Shown piece by piece: positions 10,038 to 19,781 of a DNA stretch of 64,000 nt (positions are counted from its first letter, which is position 1; each line of letters opens with the position of its first letter). Location of the stretch: NCBI GenBank assembly GCA_028284625.1, contig JANQRH010000028.1, positions 79,289 through 143,288 of the forward strand. Reading direction: 5' to 3'. The notes beneath the pieces were generated by a model. It made no database searches. It saw nothing but the letters and a program-made list of their open reading frames with translations, and was not told the origin of the DNA. The DNA comes from Afifellaceae bacterium (GTDB lineage Bacteria; Pseudomonadota; Alphaproteobacteria; Rhizobiales; Afifellaceae). Position numbers and translations under genes: made by a program.

Positions 10038-10964
10038 ATGACAAAGGCACAGCGAGGCATCTATGCCGCCGCTATTTCACCGTTCGGACCGGGCGGCGGC
10101 CTCGATGCGGCCAAGCTGATCGCCTATTGCCAATACCTCCTTTCCGACGGCGGTTGCGACGGCGTCGCGCCCACGGGCACCACCGGCGAAGGCACATCCA
10201 TCTCAATGCAAGCTCGCCTGGCGTTGCCGGCGGCTTTCTCCGCGGCCGGAATCGCACGAGACCGAGTTATCCCTGGAACCGGCAGTTGCTCGGCCGACGA
10301 CACCGTGGCTCTCACGCGAGCCTGCGTCGACGAAGGATATTTCAATGTCCTGGTGCTGCCGCCGTTTTACTACAAGAACGCCGGCGATGACGGCCTCTAC
10401 GACTATTATGCCCGGCTGATCGACCGCGTCGGCGACGACCGTTTGCGCATCTACCTCTATCACTTCCCGCAAATGTCGATGACGCCGCTATCCACCGACC
10501 TGGTGAAGCGTCTCAAGGCGGACTTCGGCCCAGTCATCGCCGGCGTGAAGGATTCCAGCGGCGACTTCGAGCAAACAAGGGCTTTCGCCGAAGCCACAGG
10601 CGGGGTGGACGCAGACTTCGATATTTATCCTTCGAGCGAAGCGTTTCTGTTCGACGGCTTGGCGGTCGGATGCGCTGGAGTGATTTCCGGTTCCACCAAC
10701 GCGTTCGCAAACGGCGTTCAGGCGGCGCTTGCTGCAAGCGGCCCCGCTCGAGAGACGGCGTTTGAGAGGGTCAAGGCCGCACGGGCGATCGCTCAAAAAT
10801 ACCCGCTCATGGCGGCGATGAAACGCATTGAGGCGTGGCGTAGCGGTGACGATGGCTGGCTGCGGATGGCGCCGCCACTTCGGCCGCTCACGCCCGACCA
10901 GGAATCCACACTCCGCGCCGATCTAAAGACTTTGGAAAGCGAAGCTGACATGGCCGCGGAGTGA
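10038..10964 (+). CDS. Dihydrodipicolinate synthase (DapA) family protein
   Basis: GVAPTGTTGEGTSISMQARLAL and AGVKDSSGDF Schiff-base Lys motif. Confidence 0.9.
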   Translation: MTKAQRGIYAAAISPFGPGGGLDAAKLIAYCQYLLSDGGCDGVAPTGTTGEGTSISMQARLALPAAFSAAGIARDRVIPGTGSCSADDTVALTRACVDEGYFNVLVLPPFYYKNAGDDGLYDYYARLIDRVGDDRLRIYLYHFPQMSMTPLSTDLVKRLKADFGPVIAGVKDSSGDFEQTRAFAEATGGVDADFDIYPSSEAFLFDGLAVGCAGVISGSTNAFANGVQAALAASGPARETAFERVKAARAIAQKYPLMAAMKRIEAWRSGDDGWLRMAPPLRPLTPDQESTLRADLKTLESEADMAAE

Positions 10965-11061
10965 CCCGCCGGCCAAACGGCCGGATACGAGCCGCCTGAC
11001 GATCTTCCGCTCGGCGCCAAAATCGCCCCGGGTGCAACAGAAACTGAAGGGAGGATACGCG

Positions 11062-12123
11062 ATGAAACACAAACTCAAGATGCTGACCGTGTCGGCAGCC
11101 ATCACGGCCTTTGGCGCCACAGCCATGGCCGACGAGATCACCTTGCGCATTGGTTCCGGCCATCCGCCGGGCGTCGTCTATGCCGGGCTGATGATCGACT
11201 ACTTCCAGCCGGAGCTGAAGAAGCGTGTCGAGGAACGCACCGACCACACCATCAACTTTGTCGAGGGTTACTCAGGCTCAATCGTCAAGGTGACGGAGGT
11301 TCTTGAAGGCGTACAAGACGGCATCATCGATATCGGCGGCTTTTGCTATTGCTTCGAGCCGTCGAACTTGCCGCTGCATGCCTTCCAGGTGATGCTACCA
11401 TTTGGCACCATGGACCCGGTGCAAAGCCTGAAGGTCGCGCAGGATGTCTACGCGGAGGTGCCGTATCTGACGGACGTCTTTGAGGATAAGTTCAATCAGA
11501 TACTGCTCTCTCGAATCGCCGATGGTGGATACAATCTCGGCACGAGCTTCCCGTGGGAAGATCTATCGGACCTTAAGGACCAGAAGATTGCCGGCGCGGG
11601 CTTGAACCTGAACTGGCTTGAATATGCCGGTGTCTCCCCCGTGCAGAGCTCGCTGGCGACCGCCTACACAGAGATGAACACGAACGTGTACGAAGGCTGG
11701 ATCATGTTCCCCTCCGCTTGGGTGAACCTGAAGCTCTATGAGCCGGGCCCTTACTACACGTTGATCGGCTTTGGTTCGATGACCTGGCATGGCCTGACCA
11801 TCAACAAGGAGACGTATGACGGCTTGCCGGACGACGTGAAGGAGATCTTGCACGAGGTCGCCGCCGACTACGAAGAGCAGACGGGCATCGTCAACCAGAA
11901 GGAATATGACCGCCTTGTCGAAGAGCTTCGCGGGCTGATCACGGTCAGCGAAATCGATCCGGACGTGCGGAAGGCGTGGGCGGAGTCGCTGGCGAACTGG
12001 CCGCAATCGCTGGCGGACGATCTCAATGGTCAGGGCTTGCCGGCGAGCGAGGTTCTGAACCTCGTGCTGGATAAGGCCGAAGAGCGCGGCTACACTTGGC
12101 CGGTTCGTTACGAGATCAACTGA
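11062..12123 (+). CDS. TRAP transporter substrate-binding protein (DctP-type)
   Basis: Signal peptide MKHKLKMLTVSAAITAFGATAMA, DctP-like body; followed by DctQ and DctM homologs. Confidence 0.85.
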   Translation: MKHKLKMLTVSAAITAFGATAMADEITLRIGSGHPPGVVYAGLMIDYFQPELKKRVEERTDHTINFVEGYSGSIVKVTEVLEGVQDGIIDIGGFCYCFEPSNLPLHAFQVMLPFGTMDPVQSLKVAQDVYAEVPYLTDVFEDKFNQILLSRIADGGYNLGTSFPWEDLSDLKDQKIAGAGLNLNWLEYAGVSPVQSSLATAYTEMNTNVYEGWIMFPSAWVNLKLYEPGPYYTLIGFGSMTWHGLTINKETYDGLPDDVKEILHEVAADYEEQTGIVNQKEYDRLVEELRGLITVSEIDPDVRKAWAESLANWPQSLADDLNGQGLPASEVLNLVLDKAEERGYTWPVRYEIN

Positions 12124-12137
12124 CGGTTTCCACCTTG

Positions 12138-12161
12138 CGTGTCGCGCCGTCGCGCGGCACG
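12138..12161 (+). other. Stem-loop in TRAP P/Q intergenic region
   Basis: CGTGTCGCGC-CGTC-GCGCGGCACG, 10-bp stem with one G-U pair and 4-nt loop, no T tract. Confidence 0.55.
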
Positions 12162-12193
12162 TAATCTCACCGGACGAAGAGGCCCGTGCATCT

Positions 12194-12703
12194 GTGGCCC
12201 TGATACGCCTCAGCGACTTCATCACCAAGACCCTGATGATCTTGGCCGCAATCTGGGCGTTCGTCCTCTGCTTCTTCATTTTGGCGGATATCATTTTCCG
12301 CGCGGCCAACATGCCGCTGCAGGGCACCAAGGAAATCGTGGCCAACTCGGTCGTGATGATCGTCTTCCTGCAGGTGGGATTTGCGGTGCGCAGCCGCTCC
12401 ATGTTGCAGGCCGACTTTCTGATCCAGACGTTTAACCCTCAGGTGCGCAGAATCTTCGTCGTGCTCGGATACCTGCTTGGCGCCGCGTTCTTCTTGTTTT
12501 TGCTTAAAGCTGGGATCACACCGGCGCTCAGGTCCTTCGCCAATGGCGAGTTCGACGGCGAGGGCGCCTTGCGGGTACCGGTTTGGCCAGCGCGCTTCAT
12601 GATTATTTTCGGCGGCGGGCTCGCGGGGCTCAACTACCTCATCTTGTGCGTCATAGAGCTTTTTGGCCTCAAGTCCCAAGAGCTCGACTTGGTTGCGGAC
12701 TGA
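12194..12703 (+). CDS. TRAP transporter small permease (DctQ)
   Basis: 4-TM protein, FFILADIIFRAANMPLQGTKEIVANSVVMIVFLQVGFAVRS; GTG start. Confidence 0.85.
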   Translation: MALIRLSDFITKTLMILAAIWAFVLCFFILADIIFRAANMPLQGTKEIVANSVVMIVFLQVGFAVRSRSMLQADFLIQTFNPQVRRIFVVLGYLLGAAFFLFLLKAGITPALRSFANGEFDGEGALRVPVWPARFMIIFGGGLAGLNYLILCVIELFGLKSQELDLVAD

Positions 12704-12708
12704 GCCCC

Positions 12709-14058
12709 GTGTTCGACGTCGGCACCGCAACGATCATTATCGCCATGTTGCTGGGGCTGGTACTGCTTGGCGTGCACGTCGCTGTGGCGCTGGGCGTGAC
12801 GAGCGCCGTCGGCATATATGCGGTCACCGGCAAGGTGCGGATTGTCGAGGCGACCCTGGCCAGCACGGCGGCGGAAGCGCTGCGCGACTTCACCTTCGCG
12901 GTCATTCCGCTCTTCATGCTCATGGGCGAGTTCATCGCCCGGTCAGGCGCCATTACCAACATCTACGCCGCGATCAATCGAGGCCTGAAACGCGTGCCCG
13001 CGCGACTTGCCATCGCCACAGTGCTCGGCAACACGATGTTCTCCTTCGTCACCGGCGTCAGCATCGCTTCGGCGGCGGCGTTCTCGCGGATCGCCTATCC
13101 GGAGATGAGGGCATACCAGTACCATCGCGGCTTTGCGCTCGGGTCCATCGCCGGGTCGAGCGTGCTTGGCATGCTGATTCCGCCAAGCGTCCTCATGATC
13201 GTGTGGGGCATCCTGACGGAGCAATCGATCGGCGCACTGTTTCTGGCCGGTGTCCTGCCGGGCCTCATGCTGGCCAGCATGTTTTTGATCTACATTGTCG
13301 GGATCGCGATCCTGCGGCCCGAGATGGTCGGCGAAGAGGGGTTCGGCAAAGCTGCAGAAAAGGTCAAGCCGGTGGCTCATGACGATGGTGCACCGCTGGA
13401 CCCCGTAACGGTCGTGACCAGCATATTGGGAGTTGGCTTCATTATCGCCGCAGTGCTCGGCGGGATCTGGTTTGGTGTGTTCACGCCCACCGAAGGGGCG
13501 GGGGCAGGGGCGGCTCTTGCGCTGCTCTTCGCAATGGCAAACGGCATGCGCTTCAAGATGTTCGTTTCGGCCATCTATGCCGTCGGCAAAACCGCCGCCC
13601 CAATCCTGATCCTGCTTTTCGCCGCCGCACTTTATTCCCGGACCCTCGCCATGACCGGCGTAACCACAGCCATTCGGGAATATTTCATCCAGTCGGGACT
13701 AGAGCCCTGGATGGTGCTGGCGATCATCGTCTTGATCTGGTTCATCCTGGGCATGCTGATCGACAGCATCTCGATCATGCTGTTGACCGTGCCGATCGTT
13801 GAGCCGATCGCGACCGCTTTTGGCTACGACCGTCTCGCCTTCGCGATGATTGGTATCCTGGCCATCGAAGCGGGTCTGCTCACGCCGCCCTTCGGACTCC
13901 TGATCTATACGGTCAAGGCCGCCATTCGGGACCCAGACGTCGGTGTGCAGCAGATATTCAAGAGCTCAGTGCCATATTGGTGCATCATGCTTCTGGCCGT
14001 GGCGCTGATCCTGTTGTTCCCCGGAATCGCCAACTATCTGCCGTCCGTTCTGATGTGA
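12709..14058 (+). CDS. TRAP transporter large permease (DctM)
   Basis: Polytopic; IPLFMLMGEFIARSG...SVLGMLIPPSVLMIVWGILTEQSIGALFLAGVLPG; GTG start in frame in ORF 12583..14058. Confidence 0.92.
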   Translation: MFDVGTATIIIAMLLGLVLLGVHVAVALGVTSAVGIYAVTGKVRIVEATLASTAAEALRDFTFAVIPLFMLMGEFIARSGAITNIYAAINRGLKRVPARLAIATVLGNTMFSFVTGVSIASAAAFSRIAYPEMRAYQYHRGFALGSIAGSSVLGMLIPPSVLMIVWGILTEQSIGALFLAGVLPGLMLASMFLIYIVGIAILRPEMVGEEGFGKAAEKVKPVAHDDGAPLDPVTVVTSILGVGFIIAAVLGGIWFGVFTPTEGAGAGAALALLFAMANGMRFKMFVSAIYAVGKTAAPILILLFAAALYSRTLAMTGVTTAIREYFIQSGLEPWMVLAIIVLIWFILGMLIDSISIMLLTVPIVEPIATAFGYDRLAFAMIGILAIEAGLLTPPFGLLIYTVKAAIRDPDVGVQQIFKSSVPYWCIMLLAVALILLFPGIANYLPSVLM

Positions 14059-14095
14059 GCGGGCGGGTCTGTCCGAATTTCCAGGAGTGCCACGA

Positions 14096-14401
14096 ATGCC
14101 AGCCTATTGGGTCGCACGTGCCAGGATCGACGATCCGGTCGAGTACAAGAAATACACCGATCTCGTGCCGGCTATCGTCGCCAGATACGGCGGCAAGGTG
14201 CTCGCTCGTGGCGGCCGTTTTCAGATCATGGAGGGGCCGGACACCTTCCACCGTTTCGTCGTCATCGAGTTTCCCGACCTGGAGACCGGCGCTGCGTGCT
14301 TTCAGTCTGACGAGTACGAGGCGGCGGCGCGCTATCGGCGTGCCGATGGCGTGGGGCGGGTGGAAACCATCATGGTGGAAGGCGGCGACGCCACAAAGTG
14401 A
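14096..14401 (+). CDS. DUF1330 family protein
   Basis: MPAYWVARARIDDPVEYKKYTDLVPAIVARYGGKVLARGGRFQIMEG, characteristic DUF1330. Confidence 0.88.
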   Translation: MPAYWVARARIDDPVEYKKYTDLVPAIVARYGGKVLARGGRFQIMEGPDTFHRFVVIEFPDLETGAACFQSDEYEAAARYRRADGVGRVETIMVEGGDATK

Positions 14402-14446
14402 CCGCGGGGTCCCGTACCCGAAACTCAAGCTCTCGGAGCAGCATAG

Positions 14447-15421
14447 ATGAAGATCCAGCGAGTGGTCGTGCACGCGCAAGGCGGACCGGAAGTCATGGTC
14501 CTTGAAGAGGCGGAACTCGCGCCGCCCGGTCCCGGAGAGGTTCAGCTCCAGCAAACGGCGATCGGCCTCAACTATATGGATGTCTATCAGCGCTCCGGCG
14601 CCTATCCGTTGACGCTGCCGAGTGGGCTCGGGCTGGAAGCCGCCGGTGTCGTCACGGCGGTTGGCGAGGGGGTCGAGGATATCGGTGTTGGCGCTCGCGT
14701 GGCCTACGGCCCGGTCCTCGGGGCTTATGCCAGCCACCGCAATGCTCCTGCGGGACGTGTCGTCAAGATTCCCGATGGCGTTTCCGATGAAACCGCAGCA
14801 GCTGCGCTGATGAAGGGCCTCACGGTGGAGTATCTGCTGACCCGCACGCACAAGGTGTCTGCGGGCGAGGACGTGCTGTTCTACGCCGCCTCGGGGGGCG
14901 TCGGACAGATCGCCGGCCAGTGGGGCAAACATCTCGGCGCGCGCATGATTGGCGTGACCTCCGGCGCGGAGAACTGCAAGAACATCCTTCAAGTGGGTTA
15001 TGCCGAGGCGATCGATCGCAAAGCCGAGGATATCGCCGAACGCGTCCGGGAGCTGACCGGCGGCAAGGGCGTTCCGGTGGTCTACGACAGCATCGGGGCG
15101 GCGACGTTCGATGCTTCCATCAAGAGCCTTGCGACATACGGTCTGTTCGTCTCCTTCGGCGCTACCACAGGAGAAGCCCCTCCGGTCCCACCCAGCCTAT
15201 TGCAGCACAGCGGGTCGCTCTATTTCACCCGGCCAACGCTTGCCGACTACATGAAGGCGCGGGAGGACCTTGAGCGAGCGTCAAGCGAACTCTTCCGGCT
15301 GATCGGCGAGGGCGCCATCGCTATCAACATCGGCCAGCGGTGGCCCCTGTCGGATGTCGCCGAAGCCCACCGAGCACTGGAAGCTGGCGAAACCACCGGC
15401 TCGACAATCTTCACGCCGTAG
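14447..15421 (+). CDS. NADPH:quinone oxidoreductase (zeta-crystallin-like MDR)
   Basis: GLNYMDVYQRSGAYPLTLPSGLGLEAAGVV and AASGGVGQIAGQWGKHLGA. Confidence 0.9.
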   Translation: MKIQRVVVHAQGGPEVMVLEEAELAPPGPGEVQLQQTAIGLNYMDVYQRSGAYPLTLPSGLGLEAAGVVTAVGEGVEDIGVGARVAYGPVLGAYASHRNAPAGRVVKIPDGVSDETAAAALMKGLTVEYLLTRTHKVSAGEDVLFYAASGGVGQIAGQWGKHLGARMIGVTSGAENCKNILQVGYAEAIDRKAEDIAERVRELTGGKGVPVVYDSIGAATFDASIKSLATYGLFVSFGATTGEAPPVPPSLLQHSGSLYFTRPTLADYMKAREDLERASSELFRLIGEGAIAINIGQRWPLSDVAEAHRALEAGETTGSTIFTP

Positions 15422-15578
15422 GCGAGGAACCCGCAACACCGCCAGAAGTCACTTCGCTGACGTGATCGGGCTGCACGATCCGGGCAGTTTCGGCCGAGTT
15501 CGAGCTGAGTTGACACCAATCAATTTGCCCTCGGCGCACTCCCGTAAAGTGGCAAAAACGCTGAACAGGAGAGCGGCC

Positions 15579-15995
15579 ATGGCAATGCTGCGGGTCAGTG
15601 ATCTGATGAGCGGTGCGCCGGAGGTGGTGTCGTCGGACACCCCTCTTCATCAGGTCTTGCAGAAGATGAACCGGGCCGGATATCGACATTTGCCGGTCGT
15701 TGACGATGGCCAATTGGTTGGCATTGTCACGGATCGCGACGTCCGTCTGGCGGTCAACTCTCCGGTTCTCGGCGAGGCGGTGGAGACCGCACGCGAAGAC
15801 GTCTTAGATGGAATCCAAGTCATCGACTGCATGACCCCAAATCCGCAATGCGTGACGTCAGACACGCCGCTTCATGAAGCAGCCGACCTTCTCTCTCTCA
15901 ACAAGTTTGGCGCTATGCCGGTCGTAGACGACCAGAAACTCGTTGGCATCATCAGCTATATCGACTTTCTTCGGCACTACGCCGCGCAACGCTGA
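15579..15995 (+). CDS. Tandem CBS-domain protein
   Basis: MLRVSDLMSGAPEVVSSDTPLHQVLQKMNRAGYRHLPVVDDGQLVGIVTDRDVRLA and a second CBS repeat. Confidence 0.9.
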   Translation: MAMLRVSDLMSGAPEVVSSDTPLHQVLQKMNRAGYRHLPVVDDGQLVGIVTDRDVRLAVNSPVLGEAVETAREDVLDGIQVIDCMTPNPQCVTSDTPLHEAADLLSLNKFGAMPVVDDQKLVGIISYIDFLRHYAAQR

Positions 15996-16032
15996 TTGTG
16001 TACGATTTTGCGGCTGTCCTGAGTCCGTCCGA

Positions 16033-17619
16033 TCATGATCGTGCGGCCTGCCAGCCGCCGCCATTCGCCGTCGACACGACAATCTCGTCACCGTGATTAA
16101 CCTCCAAGCCTGAGACGAAGGCGTAGTCTTCACGCGCGCCGGCTCTGCGCACGATGGCGATGCCGTTCGTCCCGCCATCGTCGCCGCCCTTCAGGCCCCA
16201 GACGGGTTGTTTGTAGCGGCTGTAGCCGGCGGAAAGCACGGCGCGTCCGCGCGGCCGGTAGCTGATCTCCAAGCCTTTACCGCCGGAATGCAGGCCGCGG
16301 CCTTCGTCCGTCTCGTTCAGGCGCTTGTAGCCGACATCGATGCCGTAGCGGGCTTCGCAGATCTCCACGGGGCAGTTGAAGGTCTCGCCATGGCTGGCGG
16401 AATACATGGCGTCGAGCCCGTCGCGCTTTGACGTTGCGCCCCAGCCGCCCATCTGCGGCTCCACCATAGTGTAGCGGCGGCCGGTGTCGGGGTGCCGGCC
16501 GGCGATCACCGTGCCGCAGATGGAGGCGAAGTGGCCGGCGGGCAGGCGTTCGGGCATGGCGCGCGCCATACACTGCCACAGCATGTCGTAGAGCCGGATG
16601 CGGGTCTCAAAGTAATAGCCGTGCGGCGCGGTTCCGGTGGCGTGGAAGATCGTGCCGGGTTCGGTGATCACGTGAAGCGGGCGGAACGAGCCGGCATTGG
16701 TGAACAAGGTCGGATCGGTCAGCGCCTTGAAGATCATCTGCGAGGAGATGACGGCGCCGTCGCGGCTGGTGTTATAGGGCGCGTTGCGCTGTGCCGGATT
16801 GTCTCTGAGGTCGACAATGAAGCGGTCGGGCGTCACGCTGATCGTGGCACGCCACAGGGCGCCGTCGTCCTGCTCCTCCTCGATTTCGTAGGTGCCATCC
16901 GGGAGCGAGGAGAGGCCGGCGAGGCCACGCTGCTCGCCTTCCTCAAAGAGCGCCGACAAGGCCGCTCGATATGCCGCCAAACCGTAGGTCTCCACTAGCT
17001 GGCGGATGCGCGCCTCCGCTTTGCGGGAGGCGGCGACTTGCGCCCACAGATCGCCGTTGACGAAATCGGGGAGGCGCGAATTGACCGCGATGATGTCGAA
17101 GACGGAGCGCACCGGTTCGCCGTTTTCAAACAGCTTGATCGCTGGCAGGCGCAGGCCTTCCTGAAAAATCTCGCTGACATCGACCGCCATGGAACCCGGC
17201 GTCTTGCCACCGACATCGTTCCAATGCGCGATAGAGGCGGTCCAGGCGACGAGCGTGTCGCCGGCGAAGACCGGCTGGGCGATCACCACGTCGTTCAGAT
17301 GCGTGACGCCGCCGAAATAGGGGTCGTTGGTGACGAACATGTCGCCCGGCCGGATAGCATCGGCGCCGTTCAGCTCGATGATGCGCTTGACCGCCTTATC
17401 GAGCACACCGACGAAAGTTGGGATGCCGGCGCCGGAGGAGACGAGATTGCCTTCCGCATCCGTGATACCGGTGCCTACGTCGAGCACCTCGTAGATGATC
17501 GGGCTCATCGCGGTCTTCTTCAGAACCGCGAACATCTCGTCGGCGGCGGCGATCAAGCTCGCCTGGATGACGGAGATCGTGAACGTGTCGAATTCGTCTT
17601 GTGGCACGGATGGTCTCAA
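16033..17619 (-). CDS. Hydantoinase B/oxoprolinase family protein (paralog 1)
   Basis: FVTNDPYFGGVTHLNDVV...GHFASICGTVIAGRHPDTGRRYTMVEPQMGGWGA; TTG (17619) or GTG (17607) start. Confidence 0.9.
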   Translation of the reverse strand: MRPSVPQDEFDTFTISVIQASLIAAADEMFAVLKKTAMSPIIYEVLDVGTGITDAEGNLVSSGAGIPTFVGVLDKAVKRIIELNGADAIRPGDMFVTNDPYFGGVTHLNDVVIAQPVFAGDTLVAWTASIAHWNDVGGKTPGSMAVDVSEIFQEGLRLPAIKLFENGEPVRSVFDIIAVNSRLPDFVNGDLWAQVAASRKAEARIRQLVETYGLAAYRAALSALFEEGEQRGLAGLSSLPDGTYEIEEEQDDGALWRATISVTPDRFIVDLRDNPAQRNAPYNTSRDGAVISSQMIFKALTDPTLFTNAGSFRPLHVITEPGTIFHATGTAPHGYYFETRIRLYDMLWQCMARAMPERLPAGHFASICGTVIAGRHPDTGRRYTMVEPQMGGWGATSKRDGLDAMYSASHGETFNCPVEICEARYGIDVGYKRLNETDEGRGLHSGGKGLEISYRPRGRAVLSAGYSRYKQPVWGLKGGDDGGTNGIAIVRRAGAREDYAFVSGLEVNHGDEIVVSTANGGGWQAARS

Positions 17620-18701
17620 GCATCCGCAACATGAAGCGCGCGCGGCAATTCGGAGAAGATTTCCGGGCCGTCGGAACGCAGGATGACGATCTCCTCCAGC
17701 CTTAGGCCGAAGCGCCCCGGCAGATAGATGCCCGGCTCGATGGAGAACACCATGCCCTCGTCGAGCACGGTCTCAGACGTTGCGGTGATGTAAGGCGGTT
17801 CATGCACCTCAATGCCGAGACCGTGGCCGGTGCGGTGCACGAAATATTCGCCGTAGCCGGCCTCTGTGATGAGGTCGCGGGCGGCGGCGTCGACTGACTT
17901 TGCCTCGACCCCGGGCTTCGCGGCCGCGAGCCCCGCTTGGACGGCGGCCTCCACGATGGCGTGGATTTCGGCGTAGCCTTCCGGCGCGTGGCCGAGCGCT
18001 GCCATCCTCGTCATGTCGGAGGGAAAGCCATCCTTGCGGCCGCCGATGTCGATGACGATGGCGTCGCCGGCTTCAAGTTTGCGCTCGCCGGTGGCGTGGT
18101 GGGGAAACGCGCCGTTGGGCCCGGAGCCGACGATGGAGAATTGCGGCTGGGCGCCTTCGCTTGCGAAATGCGCGCGAATGGCCGCCGCGACCTCAAGCTC
18201 CGTAACGCCTGGCTTCAAAGCGGCAAAGCCGGCTTGCATGGCGCGGTCGTTGATGAGGGCGTTCTCCTTCAGGAGCCGGTATTCGGTGTCGTCCTTCCGC
18301 ATGCGGAGCGCGCCCACGGTATCCTCCGTGAAGCTCCGCCGAGCGTTGGGCAGGTTATCGAGCAGGAGCAGGGCGAAATCGGCGCGCATTGTCTCGTCGA
18401 CCGCAACGGCGCGCGCACGATCTGCACTCGTGGCGGCAAGGGCTGCGTTCAGCGCATCCACCGGTCCGTCCGCGTCGGCCCATTCGTGAAAGGCGATGTC
18501 GGTTCGCTCGCGCGATCCTTCGGCGTTGAGCGCCGGCATGAGGAACGCTTCTTTCTCCACGCCGACAAGCAAGAGGCAGGGGCGCTCGTCGGGATGTGGA
18601 TGGAAGCCGAGCAGCCAGTCGACATGCGGGCCGGGGCCGAGCGCGACGAGGTCGGTGCCGGTTTCACGCATCTTCGCGCGGAGTTTCTCCAGACGATCCA
18701 T
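17616..18701 (-). CDS. M24-family (Xaa-Pro) peptidase-like protein
   Basis: VIDIGGRKDGFPSDMTRM, HRTGHGLGIEVHEPPYI, MVFSIEPGIYLPGRFGLRLEE metal-ligand blocks. Confidence 0.9.
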   Translation of the reverse strand: MDRLEKLRAKMRETGTDLVALGPGPHVDWLLGFHPHPDERPCLLLVGVEKEAFLMPALNAEGSRERTDIAFHEWADADGPVDALNAALAATSADRARAVAVDETMRADFALLLLDNLPNARRSFTEDTVGALRMRKDDTEYRLLKENALINDRAMQAGFAALKPGVTELEVAAAIRAHFASEGAQPQFSIVGSGPNGAFPHHATGERKLEAGDAIVIDIGGRKDGFPSDMTRMAALGHAPEGYAEIHAIVEAAVQAGLAAAKPGVEAKSVDAAARDLITEAGYGEYFVHRTGHGLGIEVHEPPYITATSETVLDEGMVFSIEPGIYLPGRFGLRLEEIVILRSDGPEIFSELPRALHVADA

Positions 18702-18713
18702 GAACCTCTCCCG

Positions 18714-19712
18714 CTAGAGCCCGGTTTCCACGACCACTTTGCCGTGGCTGGTCCTGGTGCCCCTCAAGTAGCGCCATGCGTCTTTGTAACCTTCCATCGG
18801 ATACACGCGGTCGACGTTCGGCTTGAGCGAGCCATCGGCGATCGTCTTGTAGACATAGGCCTTGCCCCGCGCGTTCGCCGCATCGTCCTCGACGTAATTG
18901 AAGATCGAATAGGTGTGGAACCAGAGGCTTCGCTGGATCATGGGCAGGAAGGGGGGAACCGCATATTGCCCCGTCAAGCCGCCATAGAGGAACAGGATGC
19001 CCCCTTTGGCCATGGCATTGGCGTAGCGGTCCATAAAGTCGGAGCCGACGGGGTCGAACGAGGCGTGCACGCCGACGCCATCGGTCACGTCGCGCAGGAA
19101 GCCCTCGATGTCTCCGCCGTCGTCGACAAAGACATGATGGGCGCCGCTGTCGAGGAGGTATTGCCTGTTCGCCTCCGACCGTGTGGTAGCGATCATGGTC
19201 GCGCCGCAGAGCCGCCCGATATGCAACGCCGCGTTCCCGGAGGTGCTGGTGCCGGCGGGAATGAGAATGTTCTTGCCGGGCGCCGCCTTTGCCAGCTCCA
19301 CAATCGGGAAGTAGGCGGTCATGAACTGTATCCAGATGGACGCAGCCTCGGTCTTCGTCAGACCATCCGGCGCCTTGGTGATGTAGGCCTGGTCGATGAG
19401 CATCGTGTCAGCGCTGGTGCCACGCCGATCGTAGAAATAGGGCAAGGTGCAATAGCGCTCGCCGACCTCGATCCCCTCGACCTTTTCGCCGACGGCTTCC
19501 ACGATGCCGGCTGCCTCACAGCCGATGCGCGCGGGGAAGGCGGAGAAGCTGAAGGAATAGCGATCGTTCATCAGGTCCTCGTCGCCCCAGTTGAGCGCAA
19601 AGGCCTCCACCCGAAGGCGCACGTCGGTCGGGCCGGGCTCCTCCATCGTGCACTCGACCAGCTCGAGCCCCTCATACCCGCCATAAGCGTTAATCACCCA
19701 TTCCCTCGGCAT
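18714..19712 (-). CDS. Zinc-binding dehydrogenase / quinone reductase-like MDR
   Basis: IGCEAAGIVEAVGEKVEGIEVGERY; GKNILIPAGTSTSGNAALHIGRLCGATMIATTRS. Confidence 0.88.
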   Translation of the reverse strand: MPREWVINAYGGYEGLELVECTMEEPGPTDVRLRVEAFALNWGDEDLMNDRYSFSFSAFPARIGCEAAGIVEAVGEKVEGIEVGERYCTLPYFYDRRGTSADTMLIDQAYITKAPDGLTKTEAASIWIQFMTAYFPIVELAKAAPGKNILIPAGTSTSGNAALHIGRLCGATMIATTRSEANRQYLLDSGAHHVFVDDGGDIEGFLRDVTDGVGVHASFDPVGSDFMDRYANAMAKGGILFLYGGLTGQYAVPPFLPMIQRSLWFHTYSIFNYVEDDAANARGKAYVYKTIADGSLKPNVDRVYPMEGYKDAWRYLRGTRTSHGKVVVETGL

Positions 19713-19781
19713 GGCTTCCTGTCCTTTCTTCTCGTCCTTGGCGTTGTTGACGGCTTTGAACTGCGTCAGTGCGGTGCAGCG

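Noticed and set aside
10969-10984. CCGGCC-AAAC-GGCCGG hairpin after the DHDPS-family gene as a terminator
   Set aside because: Short stem and no T tract, and same-strand TRAP genes follow; cannot be separated from chance in GC-rich DNA
12583-12708. N-terminal extension of the DctM ORF upstream of 12709
   Set aside because: Overlaps DctQ out of frame; hydrophobic DctM sequence begins at the GTG at 12709
13985-14992. 335-aa minus-strand ORF antisense to DUF1330 and quinone reductase
   Set aside because: Spans several real plus-strand genes and shows shadow composition
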